Assembly (NCBI GenBank): GCA_039180875.1
Contig: JBCDCY010000001.1
Coordinates: 372,001 to 436,000 of the forward strand
DNA: 64,000 nucleotides
From: JBCDCY01 sp039180875
GTDB taxonomy: Bacteria; Pseudomonadota; Alphaproteobacteria; Rhodobacterales; Rhodobacteraceae
Reading direction: 5' to 3'
The notes under the pieces are model-generated. The model was not told where the DNA came from. It did not search any database and saw nothing but the letters and a program-made list of their open reading frames with translations. Numbering within the stretch: the stretch's first letter is position 1; every line of letters begins with the position of its first letter. Both the position numbers and the translations under genes were made by a program. Of the stretch, positions 1 through 7,476 are shown piece after piece.

Positions 1-374
1 TCGACGAGTACCCGATCCTCGCCGCCCTCGCGGCCACGGCGGAGGGCTGCACCGTGATGCGCGGCATCGGTGAGATGCGGGTGAAGGAATGCGACCGCAT
101 CGACGCCATGGCCCGGGGGCTCGAAGCCCTCGGCGTCACGGTGGAAGAGACGGAGGACAGCCTCACCGTCCACGGCCGCCCCGGCGAGGTGCCGGGCGGC
201 GCCACGGTCGAAAGCCGCCTCGACCACCGGATCGCCATGAGCTTCCTCTGCCTCGGCCTCGCCACCAAGGCCGCCGTCACCGTCGACGACATCAGCCCCA
301 TCGCCACGAGCTTTCCCGACTTCCTGCCGATGCTGGAGGGTCTGGGCGCGGCGTTCGAGGAGCCGGCTCGATGA
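1..374 (+). CDS. aroA: 3-phosphoshikimate 1-carboxyvinyltransferase (EPSP synthase), C-terminal part
   Basis: Cytosolic shikimate-pathway enzyme that joins shikimate-3-phosphate and PEP. Only the last ~123 residues lie in the window; the 5' end is outside, and the frame is open from base 3. The C-terminal hallmarks VKECDRI and SRLDHRIAMSF, which line the active site of the family, are both present, as is the closing TSFPDF motif. The stop TGA overlaps the ATG of the next gene (ATGA), so the two are probably translated in coupled fashion. aroA followed by cmk and rpsA is the usual alphaproteobacterial order, which supports the call. Confidence 0.96.
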   Translation, partial: DEYPILAALAATAEGCTVMRGIGEMRVKECDRIDAMARGLEALGVTVEETEDSLTVHGRPGEVPGGATVESRLDHRIAMSFLCLGLATKAAVTVDDISPIATSFPDFLPMLEGLGAAFEEPAR

Positions 375-778
375 GCGCGCTAAGCGGAAGCTGTCTCTGC
401 GGCGCCGTGCGCTACCGGGTCGACGGCCCGCTCCGCGACGTCATCGCCTGCCATTGCCAGCAGTGCCGCAAGACCTCCGGCCACCACGTCGCCGCAACCT
501 CCGCCCTCCGCACCGACATCACGGTCGAGGGGCAGATCACCTGGTACCGCTCAAGCGCGGATGCGAAGCGCGGCTTCTGCGGCGTATGCGGCTCTAACCT
601 CTTCTGGCACCACGCGGAGAGTGAGCGGCTGTCGATCTTCGCCGGCACCTTCGACGACGATCCGGGGGTGCGGCTGGCGGGCCATATCTTCACGGCCGAC
701 AAGGGCGCCTATTACCAGATCGCCGACGATCTGCCGTCGGCCCCCGGCGCCGATCCGGCGCTGACGACCCAGCGTTAG
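371..778 (+). CDS. GFA / CENP-V type zinc-binding protein
   Basis: A 135-residue protein of the glutathione-dependent formaldehyde-activating (GFA) fold. Zinc-ligand cysteines are visible at C8 and C10 (SCLCGAVRY), C27, C29 and C32 (CHCQQCRK), and C70 and C73 (CGVCGS), the standard spacing for two structural or catalytic zincs. The family is named for spontaneous hydroxymethylglutathione formation, but most small members have no proven substrate and I assign none. It overlaps aroA by 4 bp and ends 4 bp before cmk, so it sits as a passenger inside the aroA-cmk operon. The first ATG gives the full domain. Confidence 0.85.
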   Translation: MSALSGSCLCGAVRYRVDGPLRDVIACHCQQCRKTSGHHVAATSALRTDITVEGQITWYRSSADAKRGFCGVCGSNLFWHHAESERLSIFAGTFDDDPGVRLAGHIFTADKGAYYQIADDLPSAPGADPALTTQR

Positions 779-782
779 GCGC

Positions 783-1421
783 GTGGCGGGGCGGTCCTTC
801 ACCGTGGCCATCGACGGCCCTGCCGCCTCGGGCAAGGGCACGATCGCCCGGGCGCTGGCCGCGCGCTTCGACCTCGCCCATCTCGACACCGGGCTGCTCT
901 ACCGCGCGGTCGGGCAGCAGATGCTCGCCCAGGGCGGGCCCATCGCGCCCGAAGCGGCGGCAGAGGTCGCGGCCACCCTCGACGCCGCGCGCCTCGACCG
1001 GGCGGAGCTGCGGGGGGCCGAGGTGGCCGAGGCCGCCTCCGTCGTCGCGGCCATGCCGGCGGTCCGCGAGGCTCTCCTCACCCTGCAGCGCCGCTTCGCC
1101 CGACGAGCCGGGGGCGCGGTGTTGGACGGCCGCGACATCGGCACGGTCATCTGCCCGGAGGCGGAGGTGAAGATCTTCGTCACCGCCAGCCTGCCGGTCC
1201 GCGCCGCCCGCCGCCATGCCGAGCTGCAGGCCACCGGCCGCGCCATGGCGCTCGACGCCGTCAGCCGGGACCTTGCCGCCCGCGATGCGCGCGATAGCGC
1301 CCGCGCGGATGCGCCGCTTCGCCAGGCAGGCGATGCGCTCTTGCTCGACACAACCGAATTGTCTATAGACGCCGCGGTCGAAGAAGCGGCAGCAGCCGTC
1401 AGCGACAAGATACCAGGGTGA
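783..1421 (+). CDS. cmk: Cytidylate kinase
   Basis: A 212-residue CMP/dCMP kinase that makes CDP for RNA, DNA and phospholipid synthesis. The P-loop GPAASGKGT is at residues 11-19, followed by the LDTGLLYRAV substrate segment. DGRDIGTVICPEA near residue 118 and the RDARD motif in the lid are also diagnostic. The start is GTG at 783, giving an N-terminus a few residues before the P-loop strand as in other Cmk proteins. It lies 4 bp after the GFA gene and ends just before a terminator hairpin that separates it from rpsA. Confidence 0.95.
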   Translation: MAGRSFTVAIDGPAASGKGTIARALAARFDLAHLDTGLLYRAVGQQMLAQGGPIAPEAAAEVAATLDAARLDRAELRGAEVAEAASVVAAMPAVREALLTLQRRFARRAGGAVLDGRDIGTVICPEAEVKIFVTASLPVRAARRHAELQATGRAMALDAVSRDLAARDARDSARADAPLRQAGDALLLDTTELSIDAAVEEAAAAVSDKIPG

Positions 1422-1427
1422 GCGAGC

Positions 1428-1455
1428 AGGGCCGGGTAGCGATGCCGGCCCTTTT
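1428..1455 (+). terminator. Intrinsic terminator between cmk and rpsA
   Basis: AGGGCCGG (1428-1435) pairs exactly with CCGGCCCT (1445-1452) across a 9-nt loop and is followed by TTTT. This 8-bp GC-rich stem should end or attenuate the aroA-cmk transcript, leaving rpsA to its own promoter in the following ~75 bp. Confidence 0.7.
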
Positions 1456-1529
1456 GCGTTCGCCCCCCTGCCCAGCACAGACCGGCGGAGACAACCGCGC
1501 GGCCCGAAACACATAGGAGACGGACCTGA

Positions 1530-3215
1530 ATGCCCGCGACGGCAAGTATCGACGAATTTGAAGCGCTCCTGAACGAAAGCCTGGAGCTGAAAACCCCCGA
1601 AGAAGGCACGGTCGTCAAAGGCGACGTGCTGGCCGTCGAAGGCGGCCATGCGGTGATCGACATCGGCTACAAGATGGAAGGCCGCGTCGATCTGAAGGAA
1701 TTCCAGAAATACGGCGAGGACCAGGAGCTGGCGCCCGGTGACTCGGTCGAGGTCTACCTCGAGCGGGTGGAAAACGCCCGGGGCGAGGCGGTCATCAGCC
1801 GCGACAAGGCCCGCCGGGAAGAGGCGTGGGATCGCCTCGAGAAGGCCTATGAGGGCGACGGCCGGGTCGAAGGCCACATCTTCAACCGGGTGAAGGGCGG
1901 CTTCACCGTCGATCTCGGCGGCGCCGTGGCGTTCCTGCCGGGCTCCCAGGTCGATGTGCGCCCGGTGCGCGACGCGACGCCGCTGATGCACATCCCCCAG
2001 CCCTTCCAGATCCTCAAGATGGACCGGCGCCGGGGCAACATCGTCGTCTCCCGCCGCGCGGTGCTTGAGGAGAGCCGGGCCGAGCAGCGCGCCGAGATCG
2101 TCGCCAAGCTCAAGGAAGGCGACACCGTCGACGGCGTGGTCAAGAACATCACCGAATACGGCGCCTTCGTCGATCTGGGCGGTGTGGACGGCCTGCTGCA
2201 CGTCACCGACATGGCCTGGCGCCGGGTCAATCATCCGTCGGAGATCCTGTCGATCGGCGAGACCGTGAAGGTCCAGGTCGTCAAGATCAACAAGGAGACG
2301 CAGCGCATCAGCCTCGGCATGAAGCAGCTGCAGGCCGATCCGTGGGATGGGGTCGAGGGCAAGTACCCGATCGGCGCCGTCTTCACCGGGCGCGTCACCA
2401 ACATCACCGACTACGGTGCCTTCGTCGAGCTCGAGGCCGGGGTCGAGGGCCTGGTCCACGTCTCCGAGATGAGCTGGACCAAGAAGAACGTACATCCGGG
2501 CAAGATCGTCTCCACCTCCCAGGAGGTCGAGGTGATGGTGCTGGAGATCGACACGGTGAAGCGTCGCGTCTCGCTTGGCCTCAAGCAGACCATGCGCAAT
2601 CCGTGGGAGCTCTTCGCCGAGGCCTTCCCGGTCGGCTCCGAGGTCGAAGGCGAGGTGAAGAACATCACCGAGTTCGGCCTGTTCGTCGGGCTGGAGCACG
2701 ACATCGACGGCATGGTCCACCTCTCCGATCTCGACTGGGATCGGTCGGGCGAGGATGCGATCCGCGACTACAAGAAGGGCGATCTGGTCCAGGCGGTAGT
2801 CACCGACGTGGACGTGGACAAGGAGCGGATCTCGCTCTCGATCAAGGCGCTCGGCGGCGATCCGTTCGTCGACAGCGTCTCCGACCTCAAGCGCGGTGCG
2901 ATCGTCACGGTGGCGGTCACGGCGGTCGAGGACGGCGGGATCGAGGTGGAGTACAACGGCATGAAGTCGTTCATCCGCCGCTCCGACCTCAGCCGCGACC
3001 GCTCCGAGCAGCGGCCGGAGCGTTTTTCGGTCGGGGACAAGGTCGACGCCCGCGTCACCAACATCGACAAGGCGACGCGCCGGCTCGGCCTCTCGATCAA
3101 GGCTCGCGAGATCGCTGAGGAGAAGGAGGCCGTGGCGCAATACGGCTCCTCCGACAGCGGCGCCTCGCTCGGCGACATCCTTGGGGCAGCGCTGAAGAAC
3201 CAAGAAAAATCGTGA
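1530..3215 (+). CDS. rpsA: 30S ribosomal protein S1
   Basis: A 561-residue ribosomal protein that recruits structured mRNAs to the 30S subunit, with the length usual for the six-domain form. Successive S1/OB domains occupy about residues 28-95, 110-175, 195-263, 280-350, 367-437 and 455-525. The repeated core NITDYGAFVEL / NITEYGAFVDL is unmistakable in domains 3 and 4. The N-terminus (SIDEFEALLNESLE) is the conserved bacterial one. AGGAG at 1515-1519 fits the ATG at 1530. Its stop overlaps the GTG of sppA by 4 bp, and ihfB follows, the classic rpsA-ihfB neighbourhood. Confidence 0.98.
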   Translation: MPATASIDEFEALLNESLELKTPEEGTVVKGDVLAVEGGHAVIDIGYKMEGRVDLKEFQKYGEDQELAPGDSVEVYLERVENARGEAVISRDKARREEAWDRLEKAYEGDGRVEGHIFNRVKGGFTVDLGGAVAFLPGSQVDVRPVRDATPLMHIPQPFQILKMDRRRGNIVVSRRAVLEESRAEQRAEIVAKLKEGDTVDGVVKNITEYGAFVDLGGVDGLLHVTDMAWRRVNHPSEILSIGETVKVQVVKINKETQRISLGMKQLQADPWDGVEGKYPIGAVFTGRVTNITDYGAFVELEAGVEGLVHVSEMSWTKKNVHPGKIVSTSQEVEVMVLEIDTVKRRVSLGLKQTMRNPWELFAEAFPVGSEVEGEVKNITEFGLFVGLEHDIDGMVHLSDLDWDRSGEDAIRDYKKGDLVQAVVTDVDVDKERISLSIKALGGDPFVDSVSDLKRGAIVTVAVTAVEDGGIEVEYNGMKSFIRRSDLSRDRSEQRPERFSVGDKVDARVTNIDKATRRLGLSIKAREIAEEKEAVAQYGSSDSGASLGDILGAALKNQEKS

Positions 3216-4117
3216 GCCTTGAGCGCGATTTCTACGAGGAGCGGCGCCGACGCTGGCGCCGCTCCGCCTTTTGGCGTGGGGTGCTCGTCACCCTCGCCGT
3301 TCTGATCGGCCTCGGCGTGCTGGGTGCCGTCTTGGGCCGCGATGCCCAGCGCGGGCCGCACATCGCGCGGATCACCGTCACCGGCACGATCACCGACAAT
3401 CCGGCCCGGGCGAAGCTGTTGGCCGAGGTGGCGCGCGACGCCAACGCGCGGGCCGTGATCGTGCGCATCAACAGCCCCGGCGGCACCGTCGCGGGGTCGG
3501 AGGCGCTCTACACCAACCTCCGCGCCATCGCCGAGCAAAAGCCGCTGGTCGCCACGATGGGAGAGGTCGCGGCCTCCGGCGGCTATATCGCGGCGCTCGC
3601 GGCCGATCATGTGGTGGCGCGGGGCGGCACCATGACCGGCTCGATCGGCGTGATCGTCGAATACCCCCAGGTGGCGGAGCTGCTGGATGATGTCGGCGTC
3701 GAGATCGTCACCATCCGCTCCTCCGACATCAAGGGCGGGCCGTCGCCCTTCCGCGACCTCGACCCGGCCCAACGGGCCGAGATCGAGCGGCTGATCGCCG
3801 ACAGCAACGGCTGGTTCCGCGACCTGGTGGCCGACCGCCGCGGCCTGAGCGGCGCGGCGCTGGAGCAGGTGGCGACCGGCGGCGTCTTCACCGGCCGCAT
3901 GGCCATCGACAGCGACCTGATCGACGCCATCGGCGGAGAGCAGGAGGCCCGCGCCTGGCTGACCGAACAGGATGCCGGGCTGGCCGACCTCCGGGTCCGC
4001 GACCGTAAAGTACCGCGCGAGGATCGCGGGCTGCTCCGCGAACTCTTGGGCTCGGAGACGCTGGACGCCGTGCTCGACCCGCAATGGACGCGCCGGCTGC
4101 TCGCCGTCTATCGCTAG
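3212..4117 (+). CDS. sppA: Signal peptide peptidase SppA
   Basis: A 301-residue inner-membrane serine protease of family S49 that degrades cleaved signal peptides. There is one membrane segment at about residues 22-42, then the protease domain. The dyad is Ser122 in EVAASGGYIAA and Lys174 in SDIKGGPSPF, with the oxyanion segment NSPGGTVAGS at residues 88-96. The length matches the short 36K-type enzyme rather than the 67K E. coli form. The GTG start at 3212 overlaps the rpsA stop (GTGA), giving translational coupling; insertion of sppA between rpsA and ihfB recurs in alphaproteobacteria. Confidence 0.92.
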   Translation: MSLERDFYEERRRRWRRSAFWRGVLVTLAVLIGLGVLGAVLGRDAQRGPHIARITVTGTITDNPARAKLLAEVARDANARAVIVRINSPGGTVAGSEALYTNLRAIAEQKPLVATMGEVAASGGYIAALAADHVVARGGTMTGSIGVIVEYPQVAELLDDVGVEIVTIRSSDIKGGPSPFRDLDPAQRAEIERLIADSNGWFRDLVADRRGLSGAALEQVATGGVFTGRMAIDSDLIDAIGGEQEARAWLTEQDAGLADLRVRDRKVPREDRGLLRELLGSETLDAVLDPQWTRRLLAVYR

Positions 4118-4208
4118 GGCCCGCATTGACGCATCCAACGCCCCATGCAACAGTTTCCTCGGGCTCGGTTTTGCCGGGCAAGTGGGTGTCGGGTAAGCGG
4201 ATTTTCGG

Positions 4209-4493
4209 ATGATAAAATCGGAATTGATCCAAAAGATCGCCGAGGAAAATCCTCACCTCTACCAGCGTGATGTGGAACGCATCGTCTCCACGATCTTCGA
4301 AGAAATCACCCAGGCCCTGGCGAGCGGCAACCGGGTGGAGCTGCGCGGCTTCGGTGCGTTCTCCGTGAAAACCCGGGGGGAGCGGATGGGCCGCAACCCG
4401 CGGACCGGCGCACCCGTCCACGTCGACAAGAAGCACGTGCCGTTCTTCAAGACCGGCAAGCTGCTGCGCGACCGCCTGAACACCGACCCGTAA
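4209..4493 (+). CDS. ihfB: Integration host factor subunit beta
   Basis: A 94-residue DNA-bending HU/IHF family protein that pairs with IHF-alpha. The arm motif GRNPRTG carries the intercalating proline at residue 64. The N-terminal MIKSELIQKIAEENPHL and the EITQALASGNRVELRGFGAF core are typical of IhfB rather than HU. The length equals the family norm. The position just downstream of rpsA is conserved across proteobacteria. A 91-bp spacer separates it from sppA and may hold its own promoter, although I cannot pick one out. Confidence 0.96.
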   Translation: MIKSELIQKIAEENPHLYQRDVERIVSTIFEEITQALASGNRVELRGFGAFSVKTRGERMGRNPRTGAPVHVDKKHVPFFKTGKLLRDRLNTDP

Positions 4494-4529
4494 GCGACCT
4501 GCCCGAGATCCAGTCCGGACGTCTGATCC

Positions 4530-4865
4530 ATGCGCTATCTCCGCTACGCCCTGCTTGCCATCTTGCTGATCGTCATCGTCTCGCTGTCGCTGGCCAACAG
4601 CGCGAGCGTCACGCTGAAGCTGATGCCGCCGGGCTTCGACTTCATCTACCAGGCGGAGGTCACCCTGCCGCTCTTCTTCGTGATCATCGGCGCGGTGGTC
4701 ATCGGCTTCATCTGCGGGGAGCTTCTGGAATACGTGCGGGAGCGCAAGATCCGCCGCGTCTCCTCCCAACGCCGGCGCGAGGTGATGCGCCTGGAGCGGG
4801 AAAACCAGGAATTGAAGAAGAAGACGGGCGAGGGGGAGGACGACGTCCTGGCCCTGCTGAACTGA
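4530..4865 (+). CDS. lapA: LapA (DUF1049) family inner-membrane protein
   Basis: A 111-residue protein with two membrane helices, about residues 4-25 and 43-64, and a charged helical tail (80-103) with coiled-coil character. This is the layout of the LapA/YciS-like DUF1049 family, linked in E. coli to regulation of lipopolysaccharide assembly. It follows ihfB by 36 bp, the usual position in alphaproteobacteria. The function is inferred from the family; no catalytic residues are expected. Its stop codon region supplies the probable ribosome-binding site of trpF. Confidence 0.8.
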   Translation: MRYLRYALLAILLIVIVSLSLANSASVTLKLMPPGFDFIYQAEVTLPLFFVIIGAVVIGFICGELLEYVRERKIRRVSSQRRREVMRLERENQELKKKTGEGEDDVLALLN

Positions 4866-4874
4866 GGCGCTGCC

Positions 4875-5513
4875 CTGGCCCAGGTCAAAATCTGCGGAGT
4901 GACGACGCCGGAGGCCATCGAGAGCGCGGTGTCGGCCGGCGCGGCCTGGCTCGGCTTCGTCTTCTTCGCGAAATCACCCCGGCATCTGACGATGGAGGCG
5001 GCGCGCACGCTCGCCGCCCAGGTGCCCGACGGCGTCGGCCGGGTGGCGCTCACGGTGGATGCGGAGGACACATTGCTCGACGCAGTCGAGGCGGCGATCG
5101 CGCCGACCCTCTGGCAACTGCATGGGCATGAGACCCCGGCGCGCGTCGCCGCGGTCCGGGAGGCGCGCGGCACGCCTGTGATGAAGTCGATCGGCATCGG
5201 CGCGGAGGCGGATCTGGCCCGCATCGCCGACTATGCCACCGTCGCCGACCGCCTGCTGATCGACGCTAAGCCCGCACCGGGGGCCGACCTGCCCGGCGGC
5301 AACGGCCTCACCTTCGACTGGCGGCTGATCGCCGGGCGTGACTGGCCCCGCCCCTGGATGCTGGCCGGCGGTCTGACGGCGGAGACGGTGGCGACCGCGG
5401 TCGAGCTCACCGGGGCGGCGAGCGTCGACGTCTCCTCCGGCGTCGAGGCGGCGCCCGGGCGAAAGGATCCAGCCAGGATCCGGGCCTTCATCGCCGCCGC
5501 CCACGCGGCCTGA
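4875..5513 (+). CDS. trpF: Phosphoribosylanthranilate isomerase (probable CTG start)
   Basis: A 212-residue TIM-barrel enzyme of tryptophan synthesis (PRA to CdRP). The first ordinary start codon in frame is GTG at 4899, but that would remove VKICG, which carries the general-base cysteine. Reading from CTG 4875 puts that cysteine at position 7, the number it has in the well-studied Thermotoga enzyme, and the general-acid aspartate at D130 (LLIDAKP). No ATG, GTG or TTG lies between the lapA stop (4863-4865, in this frame) and 4899. GAGG at 4864-4867 sits 7 nt before the CTG. The phosphate-binding segments AGGLT and VDVSSGVE are intact. trpB follows. Confidence 0.93.
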   Translation: MAQVKICGVTTPEAIESAVSAGAAWLGFVFFAKSPRHLTMEAARTLAAQVPDGVGRVALTVDAEDTLLDAVEAAIAPTLWQLHGHETPARVAAVREARGTPVMKSIGIGAEADLARIADYATVADRLLIDAKPAPGADLPGGNGLTFDWRLIAGRDWPRPWMLAGGLTAETVATAVELTGAASVDVSSGVEAAPGRKDPARIRAFIAAAHAA

Positions 5514-5568
5514 GGTCCCCTCGACCCCTCCGCCCGCCCTCGCTACAAGACGCGGGACACAGGGGGCT

Positions 5569-6792
5569 ATGATGGACGATCTTCCGCGCAACTCCTTCCG
5601 CGCCGGGCCGGATGCGAACGGCCGCTTCGGCGATTTCGGCGGCCGCTTCGTCTCTGAGACATTGATGCCGCTGATCCTGGAGCTCGAGGCCCAGTACCGC
5701 CACGCCAAGGACGATCCGACCTTCTGGGACGAGATGAACGACCTCTGGGCGTACTATGTCGGCCGCCCCTCGCCGCTCTACTTCGCGGAGCGGCTGACGC
5801 AGCATTTTGGCGGCGCCAAGATCTACCTGAAGCGCGACGAGCTGAACCACACCGGCGCCCACAAGATCAACAACGTGATGGGCCAGATCCTGCTTGCCCG
5901 GCGCATGGGCAAGACCCGGATCATCGCCGAGACGGGCGCCGGCCAGCACGGGGTGGCCACCGCCACGGTCTGCGCCCGCTTCGGGCTGAAGTGCATCGTC
6001 TTCATGGGCGCGACGGACGTGGAGCGGCAGAAGCCCAACGTCTTCCGCATGATGCTCCTAGGGGCAGAGGTCGTGCCCGTCACCTCCGGCCGCGCCACGC
6101 TGAAGGACGCGATGAACGAGGCGCTGCGCGACTGGGTGACCAACGTCGCCGACACGTTCTACTGCATTGGCACGGTGGCAGGGCCGCATCCCTACCCAGC
6201 GATGGTGCGCGATTTCCAGTCGATCATCGGGCGCGAAACGCGCGAGCAGATGGAGGCAGCGGAGGGGCGGCTGCCCGACACGCTCGTCGCCTGCATCGGC
6301 GGCGGCTCGAACGCCATGGGCCTCTTCCATCCCTTCCTCGACGATGAGGAGGTGCGGATCGTCGGCGTGGAGGCCGGCGGCCACGGCGTCGACGACAAGA
6401 TGGAGCATGCGGCCTCGCTCACCGGCGGCCGGCCGGGGGTGCTGCACGGCAACCGCACCTATCTGCTGCAGGACGCAGACGGCCAGATCATCGAGGGCCA
6501 CTCGATCTCCGCCGGCCTCGACTATCCCGGCATCGGGCCGGAGCATGCCTGGCTGCACGAGGCGGGGCGGGTCGAATATGTCAGCGTGACGGATCAGGAG
6601 GCGCTCGAGGCTTTCCAGCTCTCCTGCCGGACGGAGGGGATCATCCCCGCGCTGGAACCGGCTCACGCCCTCGCCCATGTGGCCAAGATCGCGCCGGACC
6701 TGCCGGCCGACCACCTGTTGGTGATGAACATGTGCGGCCGGGGCGACAAGGACATCTTCACCGTGGCCGAGGCGCTCGGCACCGAGATGTGA
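5569..6792 (+). CDS. trpB: Tryptophan synthase beta chain
   Basis: A 407-residue PLP enzyme that condenses indole with serine. The Schiff-base lysine is K99 in HTGAHKINN. The PLP-phosphate loop GGGSNAMG and the ETGAGQHG segment that positions the substrate are intact, and the C-terminal LVMNMCGRGDKD is typical. Two ATGs are adjacent (5569 and 5572), with AGGGGG just upstream. It is the second gene of trpFB. The expected next gene, trpA, lies 2.75 kb downstream, beyond a tRNA-like/slipin insertion, so the alpha and beta subunits are no longer directly co-transcribed unless there is long read-through. Confidence 0.97.
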   Translation: MMDDLPRNSFRAGPDANGRFGDFGGRFVSETLMPLILELEAQYRHAKDDPTFWDEMNDLWAYYVGRPSPLYFAERLTQHFGGAKIYLKRDELNHTGAHKINNVMGQILLARRMGKTRIIAETGAGQHGVATATVCARFGLKCIVFMGATDVERQKPNVFRMMLLGAEVVPVTSGRATLKDAMNEALRDWVTNVADTFYCIGTVAGPHPYPAMVRDFQSIIGRETREQMEAAEGRLPDTLVACIGGGSNAMGLFHPFLDDEEVRIVGVEAGGHGVDDKMEHAASLTGGRPGVLHGNRTYLLQDADGQIIEGHSISAGLDYPGIGPEHAWLHEAGRVEYVSVTDQEALEAFQLSCRTEGIIPALEPAHALAHVAKIAPDLPADHLLVMNMCGRGDKDIFTVAEALGTEM

Positions 6793-6992
6793 CACCCCCT
6801 GTGGCCGCCAAGCCACACCCCCTCCAAGTTGCGACATTCTGTCAGAAACCGCTTGGTCCGAATCGTAGGCCCGACCTAGAAGGCGCGTCCCGTTCGCAAG
6901 CGGACGCATCCTAGCGGTCGGAGCTTCGGTCTCCGCCGGTGCGGTGGGCTGTGCCTTCCCGCATGCCAGGGGCAAACGCGACCGGACGGGAT
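6793..6992 (+). other. Intergenic region 3' of trpB, hairpins only
   Basis: No gene is visible. A 6-bp hairpin TGTGGC...GCCACA (6800-6817) directly follows the trpB stop but lacks a T tract. Further stems are GCGTCC...GGACGC (6885-6907) and CGGAG...CTCCG (6919-6935). The last two lie close to the first tRNA-like element and could be part of its precursor. I looked for a sigma-54 -24/-12 box, as used for RtcR-controlled repair operons, and did not find a convincing one. Confidence 0.4.
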
Positions 6993-7068
6993 GGGTATGT
7001 AGCTCAGTTTGGGAGAGCGCCGGGCATGGACCCGGAGGTCATCGGTTCGACTCCGGTCATATCCACCA
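6993..7068 (+). ncRNA. tRNA-like RNA 1 (6-nt anticodon loop)
   Basis: A full cloverleaf can be drawn. The acceptor GGGTATG (6993-6999) pairs with CATATCC (7058-7064), followed by A and an encoded CCA (7066-7068). The D stem is GCTC/GAGC, and the T arm ATCGG-TTCGACT-CCGGT has canonical T54, T55, C56 and A58. The anticodon stem CCGGG/CCCGG is perfect but closes a 6-nt loop, CATGGA, with no U33, so ordinary decoding is unlikely. Positions T8, A14 and GG in the D loop are normal, so the elbow should fold. It directly abuts a second tRNA-like element and lies upstream of a slipin gene. The alternative, a tRNA-Pro (TGG), is rejected because of the loop and acceptor. Confidence 0.75.
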
Positions 7069-7142
7069 CGACGTAGCTCAGGCTGGGTAGAGCAGCGGAC
7101 ATTGGATCCGTCGGTCGAGGGTTCGATTCCCTCCGTCCTACA
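7067..7142 (+). ncRNA. tRNA-like RNA 2 (degenerate acceptor, no CCA)
   Basis: The D arm GCTC-AGGCTGGGTA-GAGC (7076-7093), anticodon arm GCGGA-CATTGGA-TCCGT (7095-7111), 5-nt variable region and T arm GAGGG-TTCGATT-CCCTC (7117-7133) are all good. The acceptor is weak: CACGACG against CGTCCTA pairs at 5 of 7 positions, its 5' end overlaps the CCA of element 1, and the 3' end reads ACA, not CCA. The loop CATTGGA has A where U33 belongs and closely matches the CATGGA loop of element 1. This tandem shared-motif arrangement suggests one structured non-coding RNA with two tRNA-like halves rather than two translating tRNAs. Confidence 0.6.
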
Positions 7143-7476
7143 AGACGCCACGTTTGTGTCGTGGAGACGAGAATGGGGTCCCGGGATCGGCTTGCGCGGC
7201 CGGTTCGGAGCGGGCGGTCGGGCTTCGGCCCGGCTGCGCCGTGAGGGATCGGTCGCGCCCGGGCCGTCGGCCGCTCGCGCGGATGATGGGCTAAGCCCCG
7301 TCGGGTCAGGCGACGGCACCCTGGTGTCCGAGCCCCGCCCGCCGGGCCGTAGCTCCGCTCGCCGCCGATCCGCCGCGCGGTCCGGCCCGCCGGTCCCGGG
7401 GCTCATCCCTGCGCCTTCGGGCGCGATGCTAGCGAAGGAGCGTTTCGGGCAGCAGCCCAAGGCGAGAGGAGGGTAG
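7143..7476 (+). ncRNA. Structured non-coding leader between tRNA-like RNAs and slipin gene
   Basis: About 330 nt without a believable gene but rich in stable hairpins: CGGGC-TTCG-GCCCG (7219-7232) and GCGCC-TTCG-GGCGC (7411-7424), both with cUUCGg tetraloops, and CCGTCG...CGACGG (7298-7316). It ends in a strong ribosome-binding site, GAGGAGGG (7466-7473), for the slipin. It may be a 5' UTR of the slipin mRNA, the 3' part of a longer tRNA-like RNA, or both. An open frame crosses it, but it starts inside tRNA-like element 1 and has no recognisable protein character. Confidence 0.45.

Noticed and set aside
690..3203. 837-codon open frame on the minus strand across cmk and rpsA
   Set aside because: It is antisense to two certain genes; its Asp/His/Arg/Leu-rich text is the usual product of a GC-rich opposite strand, with no domain.
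6793..6992. Sigma-54 promoter for an RtcR-type regulator
   Set aside because: No TGGC-N8-TGC-like pair with proper GG-N10-GC spacing was found.
6993..7068. Calling element 1 a tRNA-Pro (TGG)
   Set aside because: The anticodon stem closes a 6-nt loop without U33, and the acceptor does not have proline-tRNA identity bases. A covariance-based tRNA caller with a low score would support this rejection; a high score would not.
7009..7476. 155-codon frame through the tRNA-like and leader region
   Set aside because: It begins within tRNA-like element 1 and its text derives from conserved tRNA arms; no ribosome-binding site or domain.
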